Positions 11,938-23,091 of a stretch of 64,000 nt of DNA are shown here, one piece after another. The stretch's first letter is position 1; each line of letters begins with the position of its first letter. The position numbers and the translations under genes are program-made. The notes beneath the pieces are model-generated. The model worked only from the letters and a program-made list of their open reading frames with translations. It had not been told where the DNA came from and made no database searches. Origin of the DNA: Oscheius tipulae (Eukaryota > Nematoda > Chromadorea > Rhabditida > Rhabditidae); contig JASJZH010000003.1 of NCBI GenBank assembly GCA_037178975.1, positions 3,472,001 to 3,536,000 on the forward strand, given 5' to 3'.

Positions 11938-12860
11938 CGTGACCGCCCGTGTAAAACTGCGCTATTCTATTGATTTTATTTTACTACCGGGGGAAAATCA
12001 GCTGATGTCTACAGTTTCTCGCAGGAAAACGAGTGTTTGTAGGGATAAAGACCGTGTGAGGTGAGTGGGGTCAGGCGGCTAGAAACAGACAAAATCAGAG
12101 ACGCAGTGGCATGCCGACGGAATATATCGGCTCTTTCGCTCGTCCTACATGCCCGGAATCAGCGAACATGAGAATTGTATGTACTTCTTGCAGAAGTAGA
12201 ATGAGTATTGTGCATCGTTAGATGTCTTCAAGCAAAATTGGCGATAGAACCATCATTGTAGGAGCATTTTCACGGCAAAATGTATGAGAATGTGAACAAT
12301 TCCATAAAGAAACGAACTGGAAAGTGGAAAACCTGTCACATGTACTTCGAAACGCGCGCGCAAATTTCAGATTGCTGTAGATTTCGTATCAAGAACAACA
12401 TTTGTAAAAAGACAATACTTTATTCACTTCTGTTACTTGAATAGGTTGTTGGTAGGTACAATCTTTGCGAAAGGATAAAACCCATATGGAACGACAGAGT
12501 GCCGAACTGCAATATACAGGGTCTAGGTACAAGAGGAACCTGAGGAAGAATTACTGAAAGGTCGATGGGTCCAAGGAGTAAACAATAATACATACGGGAA
12601 ACCTGCCTTTTAGGAAAAAGCTCATTTGTGAAGAAGATGATCGAAAGCACCGCAGCCTTTGAAGACTAGACAAAGTACAAAAGGGAATGATGGTCTACAG
12701 AAAAGTTTTAGACAGGATTGCCATTAGAGATCGGCCAGATTTTTGAGAGGGAAGGAGGCTGCGGTACCTCATGTCATATCTCTATCGGAGCCGGCTTTCG
12801 ACCAGTCGTTCCGGGCTGATGGAGGGCCAGGTGTCTGAAAGTTATCCGTATTTTGACAGT
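11938..12860. other. Intergenic, nothing recognised
   Basis: No supported gene. Short open frames at 12420-12650 and elsewhere have no coding features. The right part may be the 3' UTR of the small membrane-protein gene ending at 12861. Confidence 0.4.
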
Positions 12861-13482
12861 TCAGGAGAATGCAAGCTGAACAATTGGTTCTAGCTGGAAA
12901 TGAGAAGAACTGAAAAAGCACCTGTCTCTTTGGACCCGTTGACATCCATAATAGCAGGCCAAGGCGCCACCGATAATAATCAACGCAATGATGATGAAGA
13001 GCAGTGCGTAGACGGCTCGATGGATACTGTCCACTCGGTCCTGTATCCGTCTCGTCGTCTCATAGTTGTCATAGATTATTCCTGTTCAAGAATGGTAACA
13101 GAAGTGAGACTCGTCTACCTAATAGTGCATTGATGACAGCTTTCTGCTCTTCGCGAAGAGACTGCCCATATGGATCCACCCTAGACATCATTGGAGGCTC
13201 ATTTCTGAAATTTTTTATCTTCGGAGAATCTCTTATGTCCAGATAATTCGTATATTCTGACGAGTAAGACACACGCGAAGCACCTGTGGATAAACAAGGG
13301 CTAATCGAGAAAGGCACGAGGGAGTAAACAAATGATTCGAAAAGAAAGGTTGAGGTATGCGTCCTCTCCCGAAGAGCAGTGAAGCGCATTCGAATCCGGA
13401 AACCGCCAGAGATCTCATGGTTTCGTTCATGAGTCGAAAGTGAAAATTGTTTGCCGCTCCCTTTGCAACCCCCTCGAGGCAT
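12861..13482 (-). CDS. Small C-terminally anchored membrane protein, 5' end uncertain
   Basis: The strongest part is two exons joined over a 37-nt intron (13082-13118). The upstream exon reads ...YTNYLDIRDSPKIKNFRNEP ... LREEQKAVINALL. The downstream one reads IIYDNYETTRRIQDRVDSI followed by a hydrophobic helix (ALLFIIIALIIIGGALACYY) and a short tail. The layout of a coiled-coil-like stretch just before a C-terminal anchor recalls SNARE-type or junctional proteins, but no SNARE layer pattern is clear. An acceptor at about 13284 marks the upstream exon; the frame continues open to an ATG at 13482, so the start is ambiguous. The last codons (12861-12890) may also be split by an intron. Confidence 0.5.
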
Positions 13483-15048
13483 ATTTGGCCGAGGAAACAA
13501 CTACGTGAATGAGATTTGTTTATTCGTCTGGTGGGAAGTTTGTTCTAATGGGAAATGCCCATTAGAGAAAGGGCTGGGAACACGCGCGTCAAAAGTTGTT
13601 GCCTGGTCACGAAGACTCTTGTCTTTTCACTCGGCAATTAGAGAGAGGGAGACAGAGGATGCTAATTCCTCGATTCCAAAGATAAAGTTCTGCTGTTTTG
13701 ACCACCGACGATTGTTTATTGCCTGACCATGGCTTGTTCATTACGTAAACATTGTCCCTCTCTATACATCCGGTCAATCAATCTCCGGGAGAGAGAACAA
13801 AAAAGAGTAGGTTGGACTCACAGATAAGTGTGTTGCATTCGAGAGAGAAAGAGAGATGTCAGAGTCTGTTTGAGCAGAACAAACACAAATTCCTGGCAAT
13901 TAAATTACTATCGGACTGGCAGCTAAGTCGAGAGATCTAACGAGAAGGTGACCGACTCAATGAACGTGGAAATCAAACTTCCTCTCCGGCCCGTGCTCCC
14001 TCTAAACGACGAGAAGGAGCGAAGAATCCCGACTCATTAGGCGGAAAAAGGAGCGAGATCTCACATGGATTAGTGGTCAAGAGGAGAGTGCTAATTTGCG
14101 AGTTATGAGTGGACTAATTGAAGAAGAAAGAGGGAACATATTGTGTTAGAGAGTCGACTACAAAGGATGATGTCCTCTCTATTCATGGAATAAAGAACAA
14201 AGTCATTTCTCAAAGAGCCTTGTCCAATCATAGTCACAAGTTTCAAAAAAGTTCGGCTATGAATTTCTAATGACCAAGTGTTCCTCGCCCGAATGTTGTC
14301 AAGGCCTCAGCCGGACAACAAAAATAGCGGAATGAAACGCGATATTCAATTAGAGGGGAGGGTTACTTCTCTAGCCTTGAAATTCGAGTTGCGGAGCTCG
14401 TTTTTGGAAAGAGAAACAAAAGAAAACAAAAGAGAGTGAGAGAGAGTAAAGAGCTCGTATCCGCTTGCTCAATTAAAAGTCGCAGCTGGCGCTTCTGAGA
14501 TGGATTGGTTGAAACATTGCGGTCGACTGAAACATATTTGATTGACTACCTCTGTCAGAGAGTAGCCTAAACATTTGGAGCTACTGGCAGTTTGAGTAGA
14601 AGAAGACGCAACACTGTCATACCCAAAGAATCTAGAAAGTCTTGAGATAGAGAACAGTCTATGTCAAACAGCTCTCAACGCTTTCCACGTCTACACATCC
14701 GTAGCATCCCCCAGCCAGATCCACGAATAAGTATAACTCTGCCGATTATTGGTCGAGCTAGTAGTACACGCAACAAGACTTACAGGACTCTCTCATGACG
14801 GTGAAACTCGTAATGGGTCTCTCTGGCCGAAGGAGTGGTCATGAGAACGAGGAATACCTAGTACAGGTAAAGTATATAAAGTACTGGGGAGAGTCATTCA
14901 TTCATATTCATCAGAAGTGAGGCCCGAGTAGTTGAATAATTAGCGAAGGCAAAAAGCCCGCTGCCTGGGATTTACCTCATTAAGTCATAGTTGTAGTAGT
15001 CCATGAGAAGCTGAATAAATTGTTTCGAGAGGGAATCCCAAAGGACCT
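13483..15048. other. Intergenic, no gene seen
   Basis: Purine-rich DNA with several GA-rich stretches (for example 14425-14450). No frame has convincing splice sites or composition. The right end borders the decayed glutamine synthetase. Confidence 0.5.
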
Positions 15049-15750
15049 TTATTGGATGAGGAAGATGCTCTCGGCGATGGCACGAGTGACCTGGTAGGGA
15101 TCGCAGTTGGAAGCGGGTCTTCTGTCCTCGAGATATCCTTTTCCCTCTTGGGCGACCTGGCGAGGAATTCTGATGGAAGAGCCACGATTGCGATACCCCA
15201 GCTGAAGTGATTGGCCGAACTCGTCTCATGACGGCCAGTCAGACGACGCAGATTGTCCTTACCGCCATTGGGATCGTAAACAGCCATCGAAGTCAGATGC
15301 GTCCTTTCCAACTTTTGCATGGCTGCTTTGATGGCTTCGAGTCCTCCATCACGACGCATAGCCTCAGTGGAGAAGTTGGTGTAACAGCCAGCCCCGTTCC
15401 ATTCACCCATTGTCACTTTGGGCTTCGGAGAGTCACTTCCGCATTTGTGCCGAAAATTTTGAGGCCAGCATGAAGACAGGCTCTGTAGTGTGTCTCGAGA
15501 AATTCCCGTCCGAAAATACGATCAGCTCCGACAGCACAGTAGTAGGGTCCTTGTGGTGACGGATAGCCGATTCCTCACAGGCAGCTCGATGATTGTACTT
15601 CGTCGGGTTCATCTCGGCATCCAGCGTCGCACAGAGAACCAGACAGTTGTAGCCTCCGAGCAAGGGATCCGGATAGACGACCACCGCAAGGAGAAATACA
15701 TTCGACTCACGTCCCGTAGCCTGTCCCTCGAGTAGTCATTCCAGAGTGAT
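15049..15750 (-). pseudogene. Glutamine synthetase pseudogene
   Basis: Unmistakable pieces of eukaryotic glutamine synthetase in order: VVYPDPLLGGYNCLVLC ... [19 protein letters not shown]; then [20 protein letters not shown] ... GTNAEV; then TMGEWNGAGCYTNFSTEAM ... [14 protein letters not shown]; then [20 protein letters not shown] to ...AESIFLIQ and a stop. Compared with the family, about 35 residues are missing after RAACEE and about 40 after GTNAEV, where the conserved MPAQWEFQ segment should lie. The frame shifts at each junction and again near 15205, and the N-terminal third is absent or scrambled. No introns separate the pieces. A functional enzyme is impossible because the ATP/glutamate-binding segments are gone. 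Confidence 0.88.
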
Positions 15751-16067
15751 CTCGTCCAAGTTTCGATGTTTTGATGCAAAAATTTTGTTCTTTAGAAACT
15801 CATTCAAAACTCTTTATTACCTAAGCAAATTAAGAGTTGTCACTATTCGCAACTTCGCAGTTGTTGCCATTGTCTCCTCTGATGAGATAGTAGACTTGGC
15901 GAGAGCAGTTCCATGGTCAGAGAGCGCGTACCGTGAGAGAACTCTTCACACTCAAAGAATTAACTTAGTCACGTACCTATCCAATACCAAGCATTTCAAG
16001 GTTGTTGTCTAGACAGCCTCTTGTTTAGAGACAGGTTGCAACTTCGAATCCATGACTAAAGATTTCG

Positions 16068-16377
16068 TCATATTCTTGGATTCCGACCAGCTATCCGGCA
16101 ATTTAGACTCCGACGGAAGTTGTTCCATTGGCCCGAACCGATAGCATCGTTCTTACTGAAGCTATCTTTCTAGAAGAAGAGTAAGAGTAACAGTCAAGGA
16201 ACAAACCTCCCAATTGGTCATTCGATAGTCCCATTTCTTCGAAGCATCGGGACATTGTATCTGGTTATCGTGATTGAAGGCGGTATAATTTCCATTAACA
16301 AGAAGGACAAAGAAGAGCGTAAGAAACTGGGACTCTAGGTCAATTGGTAAAGAAATAGAACTCACCAGCCGATTCAT
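16068..16377 (-). CDS. Small secreted protein, unrecognised
   Basis: Three exons by eye: 16377-16366, 16326-16207, 16169-16068; introns of 39 and 37 nt, phase 0 both times. The 77-residue product begins MNRLFLTLFFVLLVNGNYTA, a good signal peptide, followed by a polar domain with two or three cysteines and no membrane segment. Lies head-to-head with ubxn-4, 240 bp away. The second intron has an alternative acceptor 4 nt downstream that would change the C-terminus. No family recognised; the case rests on the signal peptide and typical intron lengths. Confidence 0.5.
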
Positions 16378-16616
16378 GATGATCACTTCTAACTGTTTGC
16401 CACATTTTATTTTTCTTCTCTTTATTTTGTTTTTACAATTACCTCTTCCTCCGGATACATTTATGTACAACTACCGTGTTCCACCTCGTCCAAGAAAATC
16501 GGATACGTGAATGCGTATTTTGCAAAAAACAAGTCGACGTTGCCTCGTTCTCATCCATATCCCTCAAAATACCTTCTTTTATGTTCTTCTGCCGATTAAT
16601 TGTGTCAACCCTTCAG

Positions 16617-18224
16617 ATGCAGTGGTTTCCTGGACCGTATGCTCTCGCCTGCCAAGTCACGCAGAAGAACAAGGCTCTTCTCGTTGTTTTCGTCGATGAC
16701 GGATCGGAAAACAGCCAGAAAATGAACTCTTTCTGGGAGCAGGTACGATATTCATTGCATGTTCTGACGCTATCTCTTTACAGACTTCTCAAAAGGACTT
16801 TGGATGCCCCGTGGTTGCAGTACACTTCAAGACATCGGACGCAACTTTCAAGAATTTCACCTGTACGTTTCAATATGTTACTCTAACATATCGTCCGCTT
16901 TCAGACCCGACTCCAGTGCTGCCGGCTACGTATTTCATCGACGAAACTTCGACTGTGGTCAAAATTCTGACTCTATCGGATGCCGACAGTTTCTACGACT
17001 TCTCTTCACAGATCCAAGGAGTTGTCATGGTAGGTTCCTTTATCACCGCATATTCTTTTCCTTTTCAGCAGTTCAAATCTAAAAACACGGTTGTCGAGAG
17101 TAGCCAATCGAGTGTCGACACGAACATTTCACAGCCACAAACTTCGTTAGACGAGAAAGTCAAGCGGTAAGTTTGTCCTTGATCTTTTTTGCAATCAATT
17201 GTAGAGCGAAGGAGCTGCTGGAGAAGAAGCGTCTTGACGACGAGGCAAAAAAGAAGGCCGAACAGAAAGAAAAGGAGCTAGACCGAATTCGTTCGGGCAA
17301 ACTGATGCAAGAGGCTGCTCAAAAGAGACAAGAACAGGAACTTGCCGAGTCGGCTGCTCAACGTCGTCGTGAGAAATTGCAAGCAGAAGCCGAGAAGGAA
17401 CGTGTTCGTGCCCAAATGAAAGCTGATCGCGAAGAACGCGAATTCCGCCAGCAGAGAGGAGCTCAACAGACTTCGGAGCCTACTAACCCAGTCGAAGAAA
17501 CCCGACAGCCTCTTCGAGTCGAATCTGACAGGCAAATTGTTTTTCGATTGAGAAAAACACTAAATTCAGATGCCGTGTCCAAGTACGTCTTCCTGACAAC
17601 AAGACCTTCGTTGAAGAGTTTGCTTCCACCGATAAGCTGCTTGTTTTGGCTGAAAGAATCACATCTGTAAGTTGCCTTTTCACCATTTGTACTCTCAGGT
17701 TCAGTCGGGCGAAGTGAGCGGTCCCTTCCACATCGTCCAGCCATATCCTCGTCATGTTTACACCGCGGAAGAAATGGACAAATCATTCGTCCATCTCTAT
17801 CTTACTCCCTCATGCACTTTGGCTGTTGAACAGGTTACTCATGTTTTGTTTCATAGACATATCTCTTTAGAAAAAGTCTGGCTCGTCTGCCATGGTCTCC
17901 TCCAATCCTCTTGGACTGCTCAGCTATCTCTTCTCCCTGCTCATTCTCTCTCCTCTCAGCTACGGATTCGTCTTGATCAAGAGTCTTTTTGGCGGAGGAA
18001 ACAACACGACCACCTCTTCGCAGAAGAAGAAGGACGACCCTTCCGGTGGTAGGCAGAGATCCACTCCAGGTGGAGATGCCACAGTTCGTCGCGTCAGTTC
18101 TATCTTTCTTGCACCGAAAAAATTGTTTGATTTTCAGAGAGGAAACGTTTCGGGTCTCGACAACCCGAATGGCAACGACGATCCCGAAGCAAGATGGAAC
18201 GGTAATTCGACGCAGTTCATGTAA
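16617..18224 (+). CDS. ubxn-4: UBX-domain protein 4 (erasin), ER-associated degradation
   Basis: ER-membrane adaptor that recruits the p97/CDC-48 ATPase for ER-associated degradation. Nine exons: 16617-16742, 16784-16862, 16905-17029, 17069-17166, 17205-17531, 17570-17666, 17699-17833, 17871-18092, 18138-18224; 431 residues. Residues 1-115 are a thioredoxin/UAS-like domain (MQWFPGPYALA ... LLVVFVDDGSEN). A charged coiled coil (AKELLEKKRLDDEAKKKAEQ on) follows. The UBX domain is CRVQVRLPDNKTFVEEFAST, and a hydrophobic hairpin (GLLSYLFSLLILSPLSYGFV) near the C-terminus is the membrane anchor. Order and size match UBXN4. Intron 17532-17569 is GC-AG (AG|GCAAAT, 38 nt). The ATG directly follows TTCAG (16616), a likely trans-splice site. 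Confidence 0.92.
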
Positions 18225-18418
18225 AACCCCTGTGAGAATCCCTTAATTGATTCCCTGCTAGTCGTCCACATTCTGTTGTGATCCTCCATTTTCATTCCAG
18301 AACCGGGTGAACACTTTTTACATAAACTTTTTAGTCGAGTATGTTTTCACATTAACGACCAGGGTGTCCGCATAGTTTTTCTCGAAGGTTGAAGTTTTTC
18401 AACCACAGGATTCAGAGA

Positions 18419-19334
18419 ATGAGTCACACTGGACTCGAGATATGTGTCGATTCTCTCCAATCTGCCATGAATGCAGCTCGGGGTCGTTGTGACCAGTTAG
18501 AAGTCTGTAGTTCTCTTTCGCTGGGAGGGCTAACTCCTTCCGTTGGTAAGTCTAATTCAGATTGAACTGAAAGTTTTGACAGGACTTGTCCAATCGATCC
18601 AGGAAAACGTTTCTAAAATCAGCCCTTCCGTTCAACTGATGATCATGATTCGACCCAGATCCGGGAACTTTGTTTATACGAAAGAAGAGATTGAAGTCAT
18701 GAGAAGTGATCTCATTCTACTCTCTGACAGATTTCCTTCGGCTGGCATCGTTTTCGGCATCTTGAGAAAAGACAATAGTCTGGACGAAGAGGCAATGTCT
18801 GAACTCATCTCACTGGTCGGAAAGGAGAAGAAACTCACCCTCCACAGAGCTTTTGACTTTATTCCCGATTGGAAAGAGGGAATTGACTGTGCTGTTCGAC
18901 TCGGATTCAGCAGTATTCTTACGAGGTGATTGATGTTTTCAGATAAAAATGGAGATTCAGCGGTCAACGAGCGACTGCCATGGAAGGTACAGAAAGTCTG
19001 ACAAAAATTGTAAGCTATTCAAAAGAGAAGGGCATCAGGATCATCGTTGGTGGGTGACAAATGTTTCAAAAAAAGGGGAAATAGGATCTGGTGTGAAGTC
19101 TTCTAACATAAAGGAGCTCTGTCGAGACACGAAGGCTGTCTTCTATCACGGGTCGGCGTCTGTCACTGTACAATCGGATGTGAGTCCAATTGCTTTCATA
19201 AGAATTAAAATTATCAGGTATCTCCAGCTCCATTCCCCATGGGTTCGGCTGAAACTGAGGTGATCAAGGAGACCAGTCAGGAAGAGGTTTCTGCCATGAG
19301 AGACGCCATCTTCGAGGCATTTGTAGGAATCTAG
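18419..19334 (+). CDS. CutC family protein (copper homeostasis protein)
   Basis: TIM-barrel protein of the CutC family, linked to copper tolerance though its biochemical activity is not settled. Exons 18419-18545, 18583-18925, 18961-19049, 19085-19179, 19218-19334 give 256 residues, normal length. Motifs: LEICVDSLQSAMNA, LEVCSSLSLGGLTPS, LMIMIRPRSGNFVYT, TLHRAFDF and the C-terminal IRIIVGSGVKSSNI strand-loop. Two introns are only 35 nt. An earlier TTTTCAG at 18942 would give an in-frame TAA, so the acceptor at 18960 is used. Lies 195 bp behind ubxn-4 on the same strand, so the two could share a transcription unit. Confidence 0.9.
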
Positions 19335-20092
19335 TACGTAAGCTGCGGTTCGGTTCCTCCTATTTCGATTATTGAATAAAGTTTCACAGCGGAGATGGTC
19401 GAAGACTCTTGAAAAAGCTGACGGGTTATCAACTGTCTTTTGTTACAAAAATCCTCCCACAAATTCAAACGGATAGGGGCTCTTGCCCAAATAAATATGA
19501 CAATGAATTACTGTGACATAATAAAAAGAGCTAATTGAGCGGAACATCGTCCGGTTCTCGGGGTCACAAGGCTATACCCACAGTTCCACTGGCAGCTTTT
19601 TGCCCGATGGTTCTGCAGAATCAGACCCCGAAAAGAGTATCGTAGGGTCTTACTGTCCCTGATCTCCTCAGTTCAGTCCCCGTTTCCAGCCTGGCATGCC
19701 ATCGGCTAATCTCATTAAATGGCAGCTTCGTCAAGGCGCCAAGGCTGCGACCACACACCTGTTTCGAGACCCCAGAGGGCTGTGTCCCAGCTTTTTCTGT
19801 CTTCTTCTGTCGGACCGTAATTCCCGACTACTTTTAAGGCGGCACTGACTCGCGACAGACGTACCTTCTCTTCTCTCTCTTGCCATCCTCTAGCCTAAAG
19901 ACATCACAGCAGGAGGGAAACATTTCCTCGAGGCCTTCTCCCAAGCTAGTACTAATCTCTATGACCCGTCCGATTTGTCTGTTTTTCTGTGGCAGGAACA
20001 AGTTTGTCTCTGTCGAGCTCTTGTTCTAGTAGCTTTGAAAGTTTAAGTTTCCCTCTTAAACTTTTTTATCTTTCTACAAAAGCATTTGCAGA
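19335..20092. other. Intergenic, comparatively GC-rich
   Basis: No gene recognised. The stretch 19550-19830 is more GC-rich than its surroundings and could be promoter or non-coding RNA sequence, but I recognise no RNA family or box elements. Confidence 0.3.
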
Positions 20093-20934
20093 ATGAAACT
20101 GCTACTTCTGACAACCTTCGTCGTTTTGCTTGAAGCCCGTTCGACGCCGATCCAGTGAGTTTGTAATATGCGCAACAGATAGAATCTCTTCCTTCCGGCT
20201 GGTTTTTGATGCGATCTCTCTTCATATGATTATAGTAGATCAGGTGTTCCTTCCCCCAATTGCAGTGGCGGGGAAATCAGCGTAACTGGGGATGTAATCG
20301 CGCGCGAGTGAAAGGCTTTATAAATCTTCACTTTCAGAGACAAAATCAGAAGAATACTTGACTTCATGCAGACGGTCAAGGGTAACGGAGCTCTGGCCAT
20401 TTCCACGGTACTGTTACTAGAAAAGAATGAGTACAAGACAATCTTTAGCCGACAGGTTTGTATCCAGTGAATGAGATCAATGAGGACAACATCCCCAGCA
20501 TCTTCGGATTTCATGGAGCTCTGAGACGGGAGCTGGAAGAGGCCAAAGCTGAGGCCAAGCAGAAGGGGAAGTCGTTCATCTCCGAGAAATTCTCAGCCGA
20601 CAACGACATTAATTTGGCTAAAAGGACCGACAAACAACAGATCTCCTCAGCCCCTCAGGCTCCCAGACTCAGATCCAACAAACCTCGCGGTCCTCCTCAC
20701 CGTCCTCCAGTCCATGCCTCTGGGTACAATGCTGCCAACAACGCTCCTTCTTTCGGCGGAGTCTTCAATCCTCCCTTTGATAGCGAGTCAAGGATTGATG
20801 CCAATGCTCAAACAGAAAAGGAAGCTGGCGGATTGCATGCTGCAAACAAAGGCGGATGGACTCTTGCTCCCTCGAATGTCAAGGTTCCTGAGATTGCTCC
20901 CGAGTTCGGAGAAGATATCGCAATCGGTCTGTAG
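20093..20934 (+). CDS. Secreted protein, unrecognised
   Basis: Exons 20093-20154, 20338-20407, 20449-20934; the last intron is 41 nt, phases consistent; 205 residues. Starts with a signal peptide (MKLLLLTTFVVLLEARS). Middle part is charged and helical (ALRRELEEAKAEAKQKGK), then a proline/arginine-rich section (SNKPRGPPHRPPVHASGYN), then a G/N/P-rich C-terminal third ending EDIAIGL. No cysteines in the last exon and no known domain. Its end lies 50 bp from the convergent kinase gene. Confidence 0.7.
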
Positions 20935-20984
20935 AAGAAAGTGGTAGAAGACCTTTTGGCTGTACATATCGTTTGGTTGTAACT

Positions 20985-22941
20985 TCATTCATAAATTTCA
21001 AAGAAACCCGCTTTCTCGAGCATGTCAGCCACTTGCACGAAAACATCTTCCATCTTCGGACGAGCTGAGCACTCTTCCGACCACATCCTGAACTTTGAAT
21101 TTCTCTAAACAGTTGACCAATACCTCTCGATGAGTTCTTTAATATCAGCAGGACAAAACTTGTCATCGAAGACTGGGCGTGTTCCTTCTTGAACAGCGCT
21201 GAGCAGAGCCAAGAATCCGAATCCATCATGGGGCCGCCTCCGGTGAATCATTTCCCAGAAAGCAATTCCAAGACTGTAGACATCGCACTTCTCGTTGTAG
21301 GATCCAGCCTTGGACTTTGCCACGACCTCGGGCGCCATGTAGATTACTGTCCCAACACTGAGCAATATTTTTCTGACTCATAAAAAAAACTCACTCGACC
21401 GTCATTCCCGTGTCCACCGTCGCGCACAGACCAAAGTCACTAATCTTGAGTCTTGAGCCCCCATCACCTAGTAACATGTTCGCTCTGAGCTTGATTTTTT
21501 TTAAAATCAAAGTCTCTTGGGCTCACGGTTTGACATCTCTGTGGACCAGCCTCTTCTTGTGAAGGAACGCCAGTGCCGAGGAGGCCTGTCTGCACCAGTT
21601 CAAGGGCACAGTTATTGTGTAATCGTTCTTTCTGTTGTAGATAGCTGGAAAACTTTTGTTATAAGAACACAAAATGTTCAACCTTCGTGCACAGATCCGC
21701 ACTCCATATATTCCATGAGTATTCCCTGTGGTTTGTCTCTCTCGGTCGGAGAAGCAAACAACACTCCTCTGGATTGTACAATGTTGGGATGAGTCACAGT
21801 CTGCCAAAAAGTTGCCACAAAAAATTACGAAAGTCCCACCTTCAACAGGTAGCAGAGCTCTCTCGTAGCTGCCGCCTCCCATTGTTTGATTGTTCTGTCA
21901 AAATATTTCACTGCGACTCTTCTAAAACTTCTTTTGTTCGAAAGAAGTTAGTGCAAAAAAATACCTGTAGAACTTTGTGGAAACCAACTGAACGGAGCCC
22001 TGTGATCCTCTTCCCAGGTGACGAATGTAGACGAGATCCTCGGGATAGAATACTTCGAGATCTTCCTCGACCATCAACGAGTTCCTCTTTATACTGGGGG
22101 AGGATTGTGAGACAGGGATGACTGTGGGTGCTTTGATACTGTCCAGACCCAGGAAGCAAGAGGATCTGTTTTCCGAGGGTGGTTTGAGGGTTGAGGTTGA
22201 AGTTGAAGGGAGACTCGAGGATCGGGGACTGTGAGATTCATGAACTTGACGAAGAGACGACTCTCGTTTTGGAGGAGGTGGGGGTTGTCCTGACAAAGAA
22301 GCAGGCGCTTCCATGGATAGTTTGGCCAGATGTTCTCGAATGATCGTTGACGTTGGAGCTGCAGAGATGGGTCGAGGCTGAAGACCGTGAGGTGGAGTAG
22401 GCAGAGAACATACCCTCTCGCGTTGGAGACCAGCCGACTGTCTAAAAAAGCAAACATTGTTGGCAGAAGGAAAGGGGATCACCTGTAGGTGACATTTGTA
22501 GTGCCTGTCATTTGGGCAAACAACATGGAATCTGAAACAGAAAAATGTGTACACATCGACCAACAAGAATACCTTCAATCTGGCGAAGTTTTGTGAAAAA
22601 GTTGTCGGCGTTTATGGGAGAGTCGAAGCAGAGTTTCATTCGGTCAAAGGGCTCCGTTGGAAAGTTGAACAGGACATTTCGACTGTCCTCTTCATGCCGT
22701 TCAGGACGGACAGGTCCAGCTCTAAAAAGTGTTTGTTTGCCCAAACTCTTCAGCTATTGTATCGGAAATGGAAGCGAGAAACTGACAATAGTACGAAGAA
22801 CTTGGGGAGGCCTTCGCTCGATAATATTCTGAAGAAGGGTCTTAGACCTCCTCCCAACTGAGCCTGTCCTCGAATCGGAGCCTGACCATTACGAATTAGA
22901 CATGCCGATCCTTGTGCTACTATATATGGCGGCTGGCTCAT
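20985..22941 (-). CDS. Protein kinase, TAK1/MAP3K-like
   Basis: Serine/threonine kinase. Exons by eye: 22941-22795, 22753-22573, 22531-22483, 22441-21965, 21921-21840, 21800-21683, 21644-21527, 21484-21395, 21357-21118, 21087-20985; 534 residues, phases all consistent. Kinase domain at about residues 255-525: glycine loop LGRGSQGSV, catalytic lysine in VAVKYFD, HRDVKPANMLL, KISDFGLC, VGTVIYMAPEV, EKCDVYSLGIAFWEMI. The GTVIYMAPE and the short CDVYSLG pattern recall TAK1-type kinases. The first ~250 residues hold a segment that might be a small folded domain (NVLFNFPTEPFDRMKLCFDS) and a long S/P-rich linker. An in-frame Met 40 codons upstream (23061) is an alternative start. The last intron (21088-21117) is 30 nt. 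Confidence 0.78.
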
Positions 22942-23091
22942 CTCTGACGTCGGGTTGGAGAGGGTCGAACTGATTGATAAGGTGGAAAGAGAGAAAAGGA
23001 AGATAACTCTAAACGTAGGACGTAAAGAGAGTGCAGGTTTGTTTGTGAGAGAGTGACTCATCGTGCGGAAAGACTTTATTCAAAGGGGAGA

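Noticed and set aside
15207..15735. Plus-strand frames opposite the glutamine synthetase remains
   Set aside because: They are shadows of the decayed gene; composition follows its reverse complement.
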